Assembly (NCBI RefSeq): GCF_000374465.1
Contig: NZ_KB894528.1
Coordinates: 1,167,127-1,231,126 of the forward strand
Source of the DNA: Ahrensia kielensis DSM 5890
Lineage (GTDB): Bacteria > Pseudomonadota > Alphaproteobacteria > Rhizobiales > Rhizobiaceae
Reading direction: 5' to 3'
DNA length: 64,000 bases
Position 1 is the first letter of the stretch. Every line of letters begins with the position of its first letter. Positions 46,753 through 58,334 of this stretch are shown piece by piece. The notes beneath the pieces were generated by a model that made no database searches, had not been told where the DNA came from, and saw nothing but the letters and a program-made list of their open reading frames with translations. The position numbers and the translations under genes were made by a program.

Positions 46753-48141
46753 TTAATCGCGCGGACGAATAAGCTGAAAACGGAAATTCAGTAAGATTGC
46801 CGCAAATGCCAAACCAACTGCTAGTCCGGTCCATATGCCAACACCGCCCCAATTTTCGACAATTCCCAAATAATAGGACGTTGAAAGCCCAACACCCCAA
46901 TAGGAGAAAATAGCCATTGCCATGGGAATACGCGTATCCTTCAAACCGCGCAATTGAGCGACCGCAACAGCTTGCGTACTATCAACCAGCTGGAAAACAG
47001 CAGCAACGAAGAGCAATGGCACCGCATAAGTTGCCACAGCGGCCACATCCTCTTTGCCTTCATCAAGGAACATGCTGATCAACTGATCTGGCATGATAAA
47101 AAACAGGCTCGCACTGACGACAGCAACCAAGATCGCTATTGCCATAACAGCATTGGCAGCCCGCTGAAGATTACCCGGATCATTACGGCCATAGGCATTC
47201 GATACACGTATCGTCGCGACCTGACTCATACCAAGCGGTATCATAAAGGCTATGGAAGCCAATTGCAGCGCGATACCATGAGCAGCCAGCGGCACAACGC
47301 CAAGCCAGCCCACCATAATCGATGCAAAAATGAACATGCCTACTTCTGCCAAAATCGTAATGGCAATAGGAATACCAATCTTCAATACATCAAAGAACGC
47401 ATGCCAATCAGGGCGCCAAAAGCGAACAAAGACCTCATATTTCCGCGCATCTTTTTGATAAGCAACGTAAAGTGCCATCGCCAAAAACATAATAATGTTA
47501 ACCAGCAATGTCGCATAAGCAGCACCGCGAACACCAAGTTCCGGCGCACCCCAATTGCCAAAAATAAGCATGTAATTGACAACAATATTGGCAAGACCTG
47601 CCAACAATGTTGACCAGAAAATAATTTGCGCACGTTCAATAGCAGACAAAAACGAACGCAAAGCATGGCTAAGCAATGTCGGGAACATGGCGATCGCTGC
47701 AATTGCCAAATATTGGCCAGCCAAAAGCGCAAGTTGCGGCTTTTGTCCCAGCGCAAGCAAAATAGATTCGCCAAAGAAAAGCAGCGGCAGAACAAGGCTG
47801 GAATACAAAATAGCAATCCAGAACCCCATGCGAACAACACGGCGTACCGTGCGTTTATCGCCCTCACCCTCCGCTTGCGCAGCCATCGGCATTACTGCCT
47901 GACCAATACCAGCACCAAAGATCATAATGATAAAGAACAACTGCGTCGCGAGAACACTGGCGGCCAGTTCTTCCACGCCGTACCAGCCGAGCATGATAGT
48001 GTCGGTGGTATTCATCAGCATAAGACCAAGCTGTGATCCGACAAGCGGAATGCCAAGCTTGAATGTCGCGCGCAAATGCTCTGACCAGCTCTTGACTGCC
48101 GGCGTTACAACGTTCGTATCGATGTGAGTCATATCTGTCAT
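46753..48141 (-). CDS. MATE family multidrug/metabolite efflux protein
   Basis: A 462-residue inner membrane protein with about 12 helices in two similar halves (MatE domains starting near residues 22 and 250), of the NorM type. MATE proteins export cationic drugs or metabolites with Na+ or H+. Characteristic segments are GSQLGLMLMNTTDTIMLGWYG and the matching PLAAHGIALQLASIAFMIPLGMSQVATIRVSNAYG. The gene sits between murB and ddl, where related genomes have no gene, on the same strand as the cluster. A TTG one codon earlier is possible. Confidence 0.92.
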   Translation of the reverse strand: MTDMTHIDTNVVTPAVKSWSEHLRATFKLGIPLVGSQLGLMLMNTTDTIMLGWYGVEELAASVLATQLFFIIMIFGAGIGQAVMPMAAQAEGEGDKRTVRRVVRMGFWIAILYSSLVLPLLFFGESILLALGQKPQLALLAGQYLAIAAIAMFPTLLSHALRSFLSAIERAQIIFWSTLLAGLANIVVNYMLIFGNWGAPELGVRGAAYATLLVNIIMFLAMALYVAYQKDARKYEVFVRFWRPDWHAFFDVLKIGIPIAITILAEVGMFIFASIMVGWLGVVPLAAHGIALQLASIAFMIPLGMSQVATIRVSNAYGRNDPGNLQRAANAVMAIAILVAVVSASLFFIMPDQLISMFLDEGKEDVAAVATYAVPLLFVAAVFQLVDSTQAVAVAQLRGLKDTRIPMAMAIFSYWGVGLSTSYYLGIVENWGGVGIWTGLAVGLAFAAILLNFRFQLIRPRD

Positions 48142-48244
48142 CAAGACCCATTAGCCTCGATTATACGAAAGGCCAATAAATATTTTCAAACCATCAAGTA
48201 AAAAATCAACGGTTAAAGTCTAAATTCAGATTACCAAAACCATA

Positions 48245-49216
48245 TCACAGCAAACGGCCAAGAAACTCCTGCACCGGTTCTTGATCGTCCGCAAACTCAC
48301 CAAGACGTTTGATTTCCCATTCAAGACGAATACCGGACGTATCAAGCACGCGCGTGCGTACCGTTTCGCCGAGCGTTTCAAGATCATGACTGCTTGCGCC
48401 GCCCGTATTGATCATAAAGTTGCAATGCATGGGCGACATTTGCGCTTGTCCCACCATCAGACCGCGGCACCCTGCATCATCAACCAATTTCCACGCTGAA
48501 TGACCGTCTGGGTTTTTAAAGGTCGAACCGCCGGTTTTTTCCTTCACCGGCTGAACTGTTTCGCGGTGATGTTGCACTTCATCCATCTGTTTTTGGATAA
48601 TTGTTTTATCTTCCGCATAACCTTCAAAAAGCGCACCCGTGAAGATCAAGTCCTTGGATGCACCCGAATGACGATAGGAATAGCCCATGTGATCGTTCGA
48701 AATGACATGTTTTTCGCCTTTGCGATCAACAGCATAAACCTCAACAACGCGCTCGCGTGTTTCAGTGCCATTGGCCCCTGCATTCATGCGCAATGCACCG
48801 CCAATCGCGCCTGGAATACCATGATAGAAATGAAAACCGCCAAGTGACGCATCACGCGCAGCACTAGCCAGCATTTTATCCGGCACAGCAGTACCGCACT
48901 TAATCTGTGTGTCGCCAACAGTTTCTATGCTGCCAAAGCCACGCGCTGAAAGACGAATAACAACGCCTTTTAGGCCGCCGTCACGCACCATCAAATTGGA
49001 GCCAACCCCAACGACCAGAACAGGCACATCGTCAGGCAGCGCTGCTAGAAACATCGCCAGATCATCTTCATCAGCTGGCTGATAAAGCACCTCTGCCCGC
49101 CCGCCCGTGCGAAACCAAGTCACAGCACTCATTGGCGCATCAGGTGTCATGCGTCCGCGCAAATCCGGCAATAAAGGACGCAGCCGTTCCAGCAATGCTT
49201 CACCATTAATAGACAT
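48245..49216 (-). CDS. murB: UDP-N-acetylenolpyruvoylglucosamine reductase
   Basis: MurB reduces the enolpyruvyl group with NADPH to give UDP-MurNAc. The 323-residue FAD protein shows [55 protein letters not shown] near residue 145, the catalytic serine region [22 protein letters not shown], and the C-terminal Glu in [10 protein letters not shown]. It overlaps murC by one base (TAATG). Confidence 0.96.
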   Translation of the reverse strand: MSINGEALLERLRPLLPDLRGRMTPDAPMSAVTWFRTGGRAEVLYQPADEDDLAMFLAALPDDVPVLVVGVGSNLMVRDGGLKGVVIRLSARGFGSIETVGDTQIKCGTAVPDKMLASAARDASLGGFHFYHGIPGAIGGALRMNAGANGTETRERVVEVYAVDRKGEKHVISNDHMGYSYRHSGASKDLIFTGALFEGYAEDKTIIQKQMDEVQHHRETVQPVKEKTGGSTFKNPDGHSAWKLVDDAGCRGLMVGQAQMSPMHCNFMINTGGASSHDLETLGETVRTRVLDTSGIRLEWEIKRLGEFADDQEPVQEFLGRLL

Positions 49217-50625
49217 TAGGCGTCACCACCGGCCAATTCGCGTGGCAGCGCATAAGCCCATTGTGTGATGGAGCCAGCGCCCATATAAATCACATAGTCA
49301 CCCTCAGATGTTTCCTTGCGCACGATTGATGCGACATCCGCAGGACCCGAAATTGTGCGTGCATCACGGTGCCCGCCAGATTTCATATGGCTGACCAGCG
49401 TCTCATGATTTGCGCCCTCGATCGGGTCTTCGCCAGCTTCATAAACAGGAGCAACAAGCGCGATATCTGCATCGTTAAAACAAGCAGCAAAATCATCAAA
49501 CAAATCATGTAACCGCGTATATCGATGCGGCTGCATAATTGCGATAACACGCTTATCTTTAGCCGCAGAACGTGCTGCCTGAAGAACCGCTTTAATTTCA
49601 ACAGGGTGGTGCGCGTAATCGTCAAACACAGAAACGCCGCTCCAATCACCCGTATGCGTAAAGCGGCGTTTTACACCGCCAAAGGCAGAAAGCCCTTTTG
49701 TAATATTTTGCACGCTCATGCCAAGCTCATGCGCAACGGCAATTGCAGCTGTAGCATTTGAAACATTGTGTGCGCCCGGCATTGGCAAACGTAAGTCAGG
49801 CAGAAATACGATTTCGCCGCCTTTGCGGTCACGAATTTCAACATCAAACAGCGATGTCGCCCCGTCCATACCTTTATGCGTATAACGCACATCAGCCTGC
49901 GGGTTTGTACCGTAAGTGATTACACGACGATCAGAGATCTTAGAGACCAGCGACTGCACTTCAGGATGATCAATGCAGCACACGCCAAAACCATAAAACG
50001 GCACATTTTCTACGAACTGCTTGAAAGCTTTGCGCACATTGTCAAATGAACCATAATGATCAAGATGCTCAGGATCGATATTAGTGATAACAGCCACATC
50101 CGCTGGCAATTTTAAAAATGTGCCATCACTTTCATCGGCCTCAACAACCATCCACTCGCCTTCGCCCATGCGCGCATTGGTGCCATAAGCATTGATGATG
50201 CCGCCATTGATAACGGTTGGATCAAGATCACCAGCTTCCAAGAGTGTTGCCACCATTGAAGTTGTCGTTGTTTTTCCGTGCGTGCCACCAATCGCAATCG
50301 CGTTTCTAAAACGCATGATTTCCGCCAGCATTTCTGCACGGCGCACGATCGGCAGTAATTTCTCGCGTGCAGCAACCAATTCAGGATTGTCTTTTTTAAT
50401 CGCCGTTGAAACAACCACAACCTGCGCATCGCCAATATTTGCCGACGAATGGCCGACAAACACTTCAATGCCTTTTTCGCGCAGTCGCTGCACATTGGGT
50501 CCGTCAGCCTGATCGGAGCCTTGAACCTTGTGGCCAAGGTTGTGCAGAACTTCAGCAATCCCGCTCATACCTATGCCGCCAATTCCGACGAAGTGAACCA
50601 GTCCGATATTTTGCGGCATTTTCAT
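49216..50625 (-). CDS. murC: UDP-N-acetylmuramate--L-alanine ligase
   Basis: MurC adds L-alanine to UDP-MurNAc. The 469-residue Mur ligase has [21 protein letters not shown] at the N-terminus, P-loop [14 protein letters not shown] near residue 113, and [18 protein letters not shown] near 335. It follows murG by 33 bases and is coupled to murB. Confidence 0.97.
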   Translation of the reverse strand: MKMPQNIGLVHFVGIGGIGMSGIAEVLHNLGHKVQGSDQADGPNVQRLREKGIEVFVGHSSANIGDAQVVVVSTAIKKDNPELVAAREKLLPIVRRAEMLAEIMRFRNAIAIGGTHGKTTTTSMVATLLEAGDLDPTVINGGIINAYGTNARMGEGEWMVVEADESDGTFLKLPADVAVITNIDPEHLDHYGSFDNVRKAFKQFVENVPFYGFGVCCIDHPEVQSLVSKISDRRVITYGTNPQADVRYTHKGMDGATSLFDVEIRDRKGGEIVFLPDLRLPMPGAHNVSNATAAIAVAHELGMSVQNITKGLSAFGGVKRRFTHTGDWSGVSVFDDYAHHPVEIKAVLQAARSAAKDKRVIAIMQPHRYTRLHDLFDDFAACFNDADIALVAPVYEAGEDPIEGANHETLVSHMKSGGHRDARTISGPADVASIVRKETSEGDYVIYMGAGSITQWAYALPRELAGGDA

Positions 50626-50658
50626 ATGATTAGTTCCGAAATTCTAGGCGTTGAATAT

Positions 50659-51777
50659 CTAGGATTGCGCAGCTTTCAGCTCAGCAACACTCTTTCCAGA
50701 CGCAATAGCCTCTGTCAGGTCTGCAAGCAAGATGTCTGCTTGCGGTTTGCCAGCCGCCTTAGCAGCCGCTGCCATGTTAGTAAGCTCGTCCGGTGATTGG
50801 AACAAACGCTCAAACTCGGCAGCGATAATATCAGCATCAAGGTCCGACTGGCGCATGACCTTCGCGCCGCCAACCGCTTCCAGCGCTGCAGCATTTGCAG
50901 CCTGATCGTGATCTAGCGCATGTGGGTACGGCACAAAGATCGCAGGTCTGCCAATGGCTGCAACCTCTGAAACCGTTGAGGCACCAGAGCGCGCCATAAC
51001 CAAATGTGCATTGCTGATGCTATTTGGCAGATCAGAAAAGAACGACGACACCACGGCCTTAACGCCAATAGCTGCATAGGCAGCGCGTGCTTCATCTTCA
51101 TCTTCTGGCCGCGCTTGCTGCGTTAAATGAATACGTGCGCGCAGACCTTCCGGCAGTTTTGCGAGTGCAGCTGGTATTGTTTTAGAAAAGAACTGTGCGC
51201 CTTGGCTACCGCCGAAAACCACAAGATTGATCGGCCCGCTTTTACCAATTGGTGCATAGGCTTTGGCACTTGCCTCTTTAACCGCAGGCCGAACCGGATT
51301 GCCCGTTTCGATAATTTTATCGGCAAACGCGCCCTCAGCTTTTAAAAAACCGCCCGCTATCATCGTCACGCGCTTTGCCAACATTTTGTTAGCGCGGCCA
51401 GCAACAGCATTTTGTTCATGGATCATCGTTGGCATTTTACCAGCAGCAGCCATGAGCGGCGGCACCGTTGGATAACCACCAAATCCGATAACGGCTTTAG
51501 GTTTAAGATCGCCAATCAATTGCCTTGATGTGCGCATACCCTTCATTAAAACCAAAACCGCTTTAACGATTTTTATCGGGTTCATGCCTGACGGCGATGC
51601 CGCTTCAATCACATGTGTCTGTAGCGCGGGGAAATTCGCCGTATATTGCTGCGCGCGCTTGTCGGTTGCCAAATGAATGGTCCACCCACGCTTGTGAAGT
51701 TCATGCGCCAGCGCTTCAGCTGGAAATAAATGGCCGCCAGTACCACCAGCACAAAGAAGAATTACACCTTTTGTCAT
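50659..51777 (-). CDS. murG: MurG, lipid I N-acetylglucosaminyltransferase
   Basis: MurG adds GlcNAc to lipid I, making lipid II on the inner face of the membrane. The 372-residue GT28 enzyme shows the N-terminal glycine loop [36 protein letters not shown] near residue 120, [17 protein letters not shown] near 195, and the donor site [27 protein letters not shown] near 260. It ends 33 bases before murC and follows ftsW by two bases. Confidence 0.96.
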   Translation of the reverse strand: MTKGVILLCAGGTGGHLFPAEALAHELHKRGWTIHLATDKRAQQYTANFPALQTHVIEAASPSGMNPIKIVKAVLVLMKGMRTSRQLIGDLKPKAVIGFGGYPTVPPLMAAAGKMPTMIHEQNAVAGRANKMLAKRVTMIAGGFLKAEGAFADKIIETGNPVRPAVKEASAKAYAPIGKSGPINLVVFGGSQGAQFFSKTIPAALAKLPEGLRARIHLTQQARPEDEDEARAAYAAIGVKAVVSSFFSDLPNSISNAHLVMARSGASTVSEVAAIGRPAIFVPYPHALDHDQAANAAALEAVGGAKVMRQSDLDADIIAAEFERLFQSPDELTNMAAAAKAAGKPQADILLADLTEAIASGKSVAELKAAQS

Positions 51778-51779
51778 TT

Positions 51780-52940
51780 CTACTCCGCTGCTTCCAAACC
51801 ACCTTCAATAGGTGAATGGAAGCGTACTTTGCCTGCGCGCGTTTCAGGACGTTTACGTGTCAAAGCCAACAAGAACCCAGCGGTCAATGCAACCGCGATC
51901 ATGGATGAGCCGCCATAAGAAATGAATGGCAGCGTCATGCCCTTAGCAGGCATCAATTGCAAATTAACCGAAATATTGATCATCGACTGAAAGCCGATCA
52001 GGATGACAAGACCAGACACTGCAAAACGGCGGAAATGGTCAGTTTCATTAAATGAGCGCTTCAAACCATAAAGGACGATGAAGGCAAAAACAGCCACCAA
52101 AACCATACATAAAATAATACCGTATTCTTCACCAAGCACGGAGAAAATAAAGTCCGTATGGCTATCTGGAAGCACGCGCTTAACTGTGCCTTCGCCCGGC
52201 CCTTGGCCAAACCAGCTACCGCGCACAATCGCTTCGCGTCCCATATCAACCTGAAACGTATCGCCTTCTCCGGTCAAAAAGCGGTCAATACGTCCAGCAA
52301 CATGCGGCAGCGCATAATAGGCAGAAAGCAGACCAACCGCACCAATACCGCCAAGCACAACAATCCATAACCAAGACATGCCAGCCATAAAGAACATGGC
52401 ACCCCAAGTACCGGCGAGCAAAATCGTTTGTCCCAAATCTGGCTGCGCTACCAAAAGCCCAACGATTGCAATGAACAAAATACCAGCAAACAAATTGCCC
52501 GGTATATCTGGGCGGCGTTGGCGTTCTGCAAACATCCAAGCACAGATAACCACGAAGGCCGGCTTCATAAACTCTGACGGTTGAAGCTGAAAACCAAGAA
52601 TGCTGACCCAGCGGCGCGAGCCTTTGATTTCAACACCAAAAAACAGCGCCATAACCATAAGGACAATGGATCCTGCCAACACAAGTAGCGCAAGTCTGCG
52701 CACATGACGTTCTTCAAGAAAAGAAACAGCAATCATAACGGCTATCGAAGGCAGTAAGAAAACGGCATGGCGTTTGACGAAGTGAAAACTATCCAGCCCA
52801 ATGCGCTCGGCCACATTCGGGCTCGCGGCAAATGACAAAACCATTCCAAAGCCGATGAGCGCTAAAAATGCGACCAATAACCAACGGTCGATGGTACGCC
52901 ACCATTCTGCACCTGCGCTGCGGTCACTGCGTACATACAT
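51780..52940 (-). CDS. ftsW: FtsW, SEDS-family peptidoglycan glycosyltransferase
   Basis: FtsW polymerises lipid II at the division site together with FtsI. The 386-residue protein has ten membrane helices. Family signatures are [17 protein letters not shown] near residue 140 and the C-terminal [30 protein letters not shown]. Its start overlaps the murD stop by one base. FtsI lies upstream in the same run. Confidence 0.96.
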   Translation of the reverse strand: MYVRSDRSAGAEWWRTIDRWLLVAFLALIGFGMVLSFAASPNVAERIGLDSFHFVKRHAVFLLPSIAVMIAVSFLEERHVRRLALLVLAGSIVLMVMALFFGVEIKGSRRWVSILGFQLQPSEFMKPAFVVICAWMFAERQRRPDIPGNLFAGILFIAIVGLLVAQPDLGQTILLAGTWGAMFFMAGMSWLWIVVLGGIGAVGLLSAYYALPHVAGRIDRFLTGEGDTFQVDMGREAIVRGSWFGQGPGEGTVKRVLPDSHTDFIFSVLGEEYGIILCMVLVAVFAFIVLYGLKRSFNETDHFRRFAVSGLVILIGFQSMINISVNLQLMPAKGMTLPFISYGGSSMIAVALTAGFLLALTRKRPETRAGKVRFHSPIEGGLEAAE

Positions 52941-54268
52941 TAGCTTTTCCCTTCCACTTTTTCTTCAAGTGGCAATTTTTCGACAGCTTCAGTAAAAGCT
53001 TCACCGCGTTTTTCGAAATTCGAAAACTGGTCAAAGCTTGCCGCTGCCGGTGCCAGCAATACCACAGGTTCATGGTGCGAACTTTGCGCCGCATCTGCCG
53101 CAGCATGTCGAACGGCAACATCCAGCGTTGCCGAAATCTCATAAGCAACATCTTCGCCAAGGGTGGCAGCAAAAGATGGTGCTGCTTCTCCAATCAGATA
53201 GGCTTTTGCAATATTGCCAAACAATGGGCGCAGCGGCTCAATACCGCCTTCTTTTGCAAGCCCGCCCGCAATCCAATGGATTGAACTAAAGCTTGAAAGC
53301 GATTTCTCCGCCGCATCTGCATTGGTCGCTTTACTATCATTGACGAATTTGGTTTTCCCGCGTTCCGCGATAATTTGCATGCGGTGAGCAAGGCCAGGAA
53401 AAGATTTAAGCGCAGCCGTCATATCCTGCGCGCTTAGCCCCAGAATACGGCCCGCAGCAGTCGCCGCCAAAGCATTCTGCATATTATGCGCGCCGCGCAG
53501 TGAAGGCGCATCACTCAAATCAAGCATATCGCCATATTGCTCAACATCGATAAGCATCGCATTTTCAATACGTGCAGCAATCGCAGCCGACCATTTATCG
53601 CCGACACCAATCACGCCCTGCACAGATTTAGCAACGAGCTGCTCTTTAATGGCCGCATAGTTTTCCATTGAGCCATGACGGTCTAAATGGTCCGGCGACA
53701 GATTGAGCAATATGCCCACATCTGGGTCAAGCGAAGGGGCAAGATCAATCTGATAGGATGAACATTCAATCACATAAACGCGCCCATCTTCAGGCTCTTC
53801 GAGCGCAAGCACAGGAACGCCAATATTGCCGCCCATTTGAATGTCACGTCCAGCTTCTTTAAGCAAATGCGCAACCAGCGCCGTTGTTGTTGATTTGCCG
53901 TTCGTTCCGGTAATCGCAACAAGCTTGGCTGTCGTTTCTGCATCACGGCGCTGACGGCAAAATAATTCTACATCGCCAATGATTTCCACACCGGCACCAT
54001 TGGCCAAATCAACCGACCAATGCGGCTTGGGATGTGTGAGCGGAACGCCGGGAGACAGCACGAAACTATCAATCGCCGACCAGTCCACACCGTGCAGATC
54101 AGCACAATTGATGCCTTTGGCCTGCGCCCGCGCGACACTGTCAGGATTATCATCCCAAGCAAAAATCTCTGCTCCACCAGCAATCAGCGCTTCGGCAGTC
54201 ATAATGCCAGAGCCGCCCAATCCAAAAAGGGCAACCCTTTTACCAGCCATGACTGTCAGCTTAATCAT
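52940..54268 (-). CDS. murD: UDP-N-acetylmuramoylalanine--D-glutamate ligase
   Basis: MurD adds D-glutamate to UDP-MurNAc-L-Ala. The 442-residue ligase shows [21 protein letters not shown] at the UDP domain, P-loop [18 protein letters not shown] near residue 118, and [15 protein letters not shown] near residue 315 with the catalytic Lys/Asp region. The first ATG at 54268 and an internal ATG six codons later (MAGKRVALF) are both plausible; neither has a strong ribosome site. It is nine bases downstream of mraY. Confidence 0.95.
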   Translation of the reverse strand: MIKLTVMAGKRVALFGLGGSGIMTAEALIAGGAEIFAWDDNPDSVARAQAKGINCADLHGVDWSAIDSFVLSPGVPLTHPKPHWSVDLANGAGVEIIGDVELFCRQRRDAETTAKLVAITGTNGKSTTTALVAHLLKEAGRDIQMGGNIGVPVLALEEPEDGRVYVIECSSYQIDLAPSLDPDVGILLNLSPDHLDRHGSMENYAAIKEQLVAKSVQGVIGVGDKWSAAIAARIENAMLIDVEQYGDMLDLSDAPSLRGAHNMQNALAATAAGRILGLSAQDMTAALKSFPGLAHRMQIIAERGKTKFVNDSKATNADAAEKSLSSFSSIHWIAGGLAKEGGIEPLRPLFGNIAKAYLIGEAAPSFAATLGEDVAYEISATLDVAVRHAAADAAQSSHHEPVVLLAPAAASFDQFSNFEKRGEAFTEAVEKLPLEEKVEGKS

Positions 54269-54277
54269 CGTTATTGC

Positions 54278-55360
54278 CTAGCGAAGTTTCAGTGTGGACA
54301 ATCCCACAAGAGCAAGAATGAGAGCGATAATCCAAAAGCGAATAACAACTTGGCTTTCGGTCCAACCTTTTTTCTCAAAATGGTGGTGAATAGGCGCCAT
54401 CAGGAATACGCGTTTGCCAGTCATCTTAAAATAACCGACCTGAATAATCACGCTGAGCGCCTCCATAACAAACAGACCGCCAATAATGCCCATAACGATT
54501 TCATGCTTTGTCGCCACAGCAATGGTGCCAATCAAGCCGCCAAACGCGAGAGAGCCTGTGTCACCCATAAAAATCGCAGCTGGCGGTGCATTGAACCATA
54601 AAAAGCCAAGACCAGCGCCCATTAAAGCACCCACCACAACGGCCAAATCACCTGTGCCGGGCACAAAGTGAATCTGCAAATAATCGGCAAAAATCGCGTT
54701 ACCGCACAAATAGGCAATAATGCCAAAGGCACCTGCCGCAATCATGATCGGCACAATCGCCAACCCATCAAGACCATCGGTTAAATTTACCGCATTACCC
54801 GCGCCAACGATCACAAAAGAAGCCATTGGAATGAAGAAAATGCCGAGATTGAATAGGAAATCTTTAAAGAACGGGAATGCAAGACTTGAGGAGAAAGGCT
54901 CGCCGCCAGTCTTCATGATAATGTAGGATGCAATACCAGCAATAATGAACTCAAGAGTGAGACGCATTTTGCCTGAAAAGCCTTTGTCTGACTGCTTGGT
55001 CACTTTCAAATAATCATCATAAAAGCCGATTGCGCCAAAGCCGATCATCACCATCATGACAACTTGCACATAGGTATTGCTTAAATTGCCCCAGAGCAAT
55101 GTCGCAACAATAATGCCAACAAGTATCATCAAGCCGCCCATTGTCGGCGTACCCGCTTTTTTCAAATGTGTTTGCGGACCATCGGCACGAATTGGCTGGC
55201 CTTTGCCCTGCCGCAATTTAAGCGCTGCAATAATGCGCGGGCCGAATAGAAACACGATAAAAGCGGACGTAATTAACGCGCCGCCGCTGCGAAAAGTGAT
55301 GTATCGAAACAAGTTAAGAACTTGAAACTGGTCAGCGAACTGCGTCAGCCAGTAGAGCAT
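54278..55360 (-). CDS. mraY: Phospho-MurNAc-pentapeptide transferase
   Basis: MraY attaches the pentapeptide sugar to undecaprenyl phosphate, forming lipid I. The 360-residue membrane enzyme has ten helices. Conserved loops include [14 protein letters not shown] near residue 65, [23 protein letters not shown] near 115, [14 protein letters not shown] near 188, [15 protein letters not shown] near 265, and the substrate loop [22 protein letters not shown] near 325. It is encoded 45 bases after the murE-murF fusion. Confidence 0.97.
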   Translation of the reverse strand: MLYWLTQFADQFQVLNLFRYITFRSGGALITSAFIVFLFGPRIIAALKLRQGKGQPIRADGPQTHLKKAGTPTMGGLMILVGIIVATLLWGNLSNTYVQVVMMVMIGFGAIGFYDDYLKVTKQSDKGFSGKMRLTLEFIIAGIASYIIMKTGGEPFSSSLAFPFFKDFLFNLGIFFIPMASFVIVGAGNAVNLTDGLDGLAIVPIMIAAGAFGIIAYLCGNAIFADYLQIHFVPGTGDLAVVVGALMGAGLGFLWFNAPPAAIFMGDTGSLAFGGLIGTIAVATKHEIVMGIIGGLFVMEALSVIIQVGYFKMTGKRVFLMAPIHHHFEKKGWTESQVVIRFWIIALILALVGLSTLKLR

Positions 55361-55405
55361 TGTAGAATTCCCCTTAATTACTGCCGAGCAGCATTACCCC
55401 TGTTG

Positions 55406-58291
55406 TTACGCAGCGCTATACGCTTTCAAAAGCGCTTTAACAATTTTTGAAAACCCAATGCCATTAGACGATTTCACCATGATCACATCTCCAGCAGAGG
55501 GAACTTCGGTAAATTCTTTGGCCAAACTATCCGCATCTTCAAAATAATGCGTATTAAATTCTTCGCCGAGAGCCGCCTCAAGCGCAATCATTTCTGAGCC
55601 CGCAAGATAAACATCCTTAATCGCGAACCGCGCCAAAGGATCAGCAAGGGCCGCATGTAGCTTTTGTGAAAACTTGCCCATTTCAAGCATGTCGCCAAGC
55701 ACAGCAATGCGGCGGCCACGCCCTTTCGGGTTCATCGAAGCCAGCATCTCAAGCGCTGCCTCCATTGAGGCCGGATTTGCATTATAGCTCTCATCAATCA
55801 GCGTGAAAGTGCCGCCCGAGACTTTCAATTCATAATGGCGGCCACGTCCATCAGATGCGGTCAGCCGCGCCAAAGAATGGCTAACTTTGCACATATCCGC
55901 CTCAACCAGATGAGCCGTTGTCAAAATAGCCAGCATATTTTGAACAACATGCTTGCCCGGTACACTGACCTTGAAAGCAACTTCCTGTCCAAAAACTTTT
56001 GCAATCGCCGTTGTGCAATCGTCTAAATATTCTGCATTTTTGAGCACAACATCACCGCGCCGGTTCGCGCCGTAACCAACAATGTTTTTCACACCCGATT
56101 TTTCAGCAATTTCGCTCAGCAATTTAAAGCGCTTATCATCCCGATTGATAATTGCAGTGCCGCCGCGAACAAGCCCGCTGAAAATTTCGCCCTTAGCATG
56201 AGCAATGTCGTCGAGCGTTTTAAAATGCCCCATATGGGCCGCAGCAACCAATGTAACGATGGCAATATGTGGCTGCACCATTTTCGCAAGCGGCGTTATT
56301 TCACCAGCATGGTTCATACCAATTTCAAATATGCCGTACTCAGTTTCTTCCGGCATACGCGCCAATGTCAGCGGTACGCCCCAATGATTATTGAAGGAAG
56401 CCGCAGAAGCATGTACCCTGCCGCATGTAGCAAGCGCATGTGCCAGTGCATCTTTTGTCGTGGTTTTACCAGCCGAACCTGTCACTGCGATAATTTTTGC
56501 TTTGGAGCGCGCGCGTGCCGCTTTGCCTAAAAGTTCCATCGCATGCAGAACGTCATCAACAACCATGAGCGGTGTTTGTATCCGGCCAAGTGATGGCAAT
56601 CTTTTCTCGTCAATAACCAAGACAGCTGCACCCGCAGCCGCAGCCGCTGTGGCATAATCATGACCATCAACGCGGTCGCCTTTGATTGCAAAAAACGCCT
56701 CGCCCTTTTGAAGAGTGCGCGTATCAATCGAAATACCAGTGATCTCATCTGGAACGCCGTGCACAGGCCGTGCATGCATGGCCTCAACCATCGCTTGACC
56801 TGTCCATAATGGCATTTCACCAATCGGGCCAACTTCCTCAATAGCACTGCGCGCTTCTTCGTGGTCTGAAAACGGATGCTTCACACCATTGATTGTTTGG
56901 CCCGTTTCATGGCCCTTGCCTGCGATAACAAGCGTATCACCTTTGCCAAGATTTGAGATCGCTGTGCGAATAGCTTCGCGGCGATCACCAATTTCCACCG
57001 CACCATCTGCAACATCCATAATGGCACGGCGGATAAGCGCTGCATCTTCCGTGCGCGGATTATCGTCGGTCACATAAACAACATCAGCAAGCCGCACGGC
57101 AATTTCACCCATGATCGGGCGCTTGCCCGTATCACGGTCACCGCCGCAACCAAACACCACCGCAACCTTGCCAGTCGTGAATGGGCGAACAGATAGCAGC
57201 ACTTGTTCAAGCGCCTCTGGCTTATGTGCATAGTCTACATAGACCAGCGCACCATTTTTCGTTGTACCAACATGTTCCAGCCGGCCCGGCGCACCCTGCA
57301 ACACCTCAAGTGCTTTAAATGCAGTTTCAGCATCAACACCCGTTGCGATACAAAGTCCGGCAGCCACCAGCGCATTGGCAATCTGGAAGTCGCCTGCAAG
57401 CGGCAATTCAATACGGTAAATTTTACCATCATGCGCAAGTTCTGCGATTTGGCGGTGCCGTTCATGCTCCACACGCTTGAGCGTAATATAGTCGCCTTTG
57501 CGCCCAACCGTCATCACCGACAGGCCAGCCTTGGTAGCAGCATTGATGGCTTTTTCTGAATAAGCATCATCTGCAAAAATAACAGCCGGAGATTTAGGGT
57601 CCATCAAAGTATCAAAAAGGCGCATTTTAGCAGCCAAATAATCTTCAACCGTTGGATGGTAATCCATGTGATCGCGGCCAAGATTGGTAAATCCGGCAGC
57701 GGTCAGCTTCACACCGTCAAGGCGGCGCTGTGTTAGGCCATGACTGGATGCCTCCATCGCAACATGGGTCACGGCCTCAGCAGCCAGATTACGCATTTCA
57801 ATGTGCAACACGACAGGATCAGGCGTTGTCAGCGAGCCTTCAATCGAACCGCCCGGCCGTTCAATGCCAGTTGTGCCAATACTGGCAGCCTGCAATCCTG
57901 AAAAAGCATAAATTTGGCGCACAAAAGCTGCAACCGACGTTTTGCCAGCGGTGCCTGTAACCGCAACGACTGTTTCTGGTTGCGGGCCATAAAAAGCAGC
58001 GGCTAAAAGCGCCAATGTCCGGTGCGGGTCAGGCACATGTAGAACGGGCACACCAATATCACCCAAATCATCATTAGGGCCGCATACGACAATCAAAGCA
58101 CCTTTTTGTACCGCATCCAAAGCAAACTGCGCGCCATTGGCTTTGACACCTGACAGCGCAACAAAAATTTCACCCGTAGAAATCTCTCGTGAGTCAGCGC
58201 TCACCCCATTGGCCTCGATTTCAGGCAAAACAGCGCCTGATTTCAGTTCCAGTGCATTATTAAGTATAGGAGATAATTGGGTTAAAAACAT
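55406..58291 (-). CDS. MurE-MurF fusion: mDAP-adding ligase joined to D-Ala-D-Ala-adding ligase
   Basis: One open frame of 961 residues carries both ligases. MurE covers about residues 1-485: P-loop GTAGKTS at 113-119 and DNPR at 410-413, the signature for meso-diaminopimelate. MurF starts around residue 493 (MPLWTGQAM) with its own P-loop [11 protein letters not shown] near 610 and ends LLKAYSAA. The linker is only about a dozen residues (IEEVGPIGE). At the junction the minus strand reads GGTGAAATG: a TGA in another frame lies one base before the in-frame ATG at 56815, so one inserted or deleted base would separate the genes. MurE-MurF fusions are known in Bordetella. The start at 58291 avoids overlap with ftsI; the frame extends to 58390. 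Confidence 0.92.
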   Translation of the reverse strand: MFLTQLSPILNNALELKSGAVLPEIEANGVSADSREISTGEIFVALSGVKANGAQFALDAVQKGALIVVCGPNDDLGDIGVPVLHVPDPHRTLALLAAAFYGPQPETVVAVTGTAGKTSVAAFVRQIYAFSGLQAASIGTTGIERPGGSIEGSLTTPDPVVLHIEMRNLAAEAVTHVAMEASSHGLTQRRLDGVKLTAAGFTNLGRDHMDYHPTVEDYLAAKMRLFDTLMDPKSPAVIFADDAYSEKAINAATKAGLSVMTVGRKGDYITLKRVEHERHRQIAELAHDGKIYRIELPLAGDFQIANALVAAGLCIATGVDAETAFKALEVLQGAPGRLEHVGTTKNGALVYVDYAHKPEALEQVLLSVRPFTTGKVAVVFGCGGDRDTGKRPIMGEIAVRLADVVYVTDDNPRTEDAALIRRAIMDVADGAVEIGDRREAIRTAISNLGKGDTLVIAGKGHETGQTINGVKHPFSDHEEARSAIEEVGPIGEMPLWTGQAMVEAMHARPVHGVPDEITGISIDTRTLQKGEAFFAIKGDRVDGHDYATAAAAAGAAVLVIDEKRLPSLGRIQTPLMVVDDVLHAMELLGKAARARSKAKIIAVTGSAGKTTTKDALAHALATCGRVHASAASFNNHWGVPLTLARMPEETEYGIFEIGMNHAGEITPLAKMVQPHIAIVTLVAAAHMGHFKTLDDIAHAKGEIFSGLVRGGTAIINRDDKRFKLLSEIAEKSGVKNIVGYGANRRGDVVLKNAEYLDDCTTAIAKVFGQEVAFKVSVPGKHVVQNMLAILTTAHLVEADMCKVSHSLARLTASDGRGRHYELKVSGGTFTLIDESYNANPASMEAALEMLASMNPKGRGRRIAVLGDMLEMGKFSQKLHAALADPLARFAIKDVYLAGSEMIALEAALGEEFNTHYFEDADSLAKEFTEVPSAGDVIMVKSSNGIGFSKIVKALLKAYSAA

Positions 58292-58334
58292 TTTTGTCTC
58301 GAAATCAGTGGAATCAGCTCGGCTTATACGCTGC

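Noticed and set aside
46753-48141. Recent horizontal transfer of the MATE gene
   Set aside because: Codon use and base composition look like the neighbours, and there are no flanking repeats or mobile genes. Only its position is unusual.
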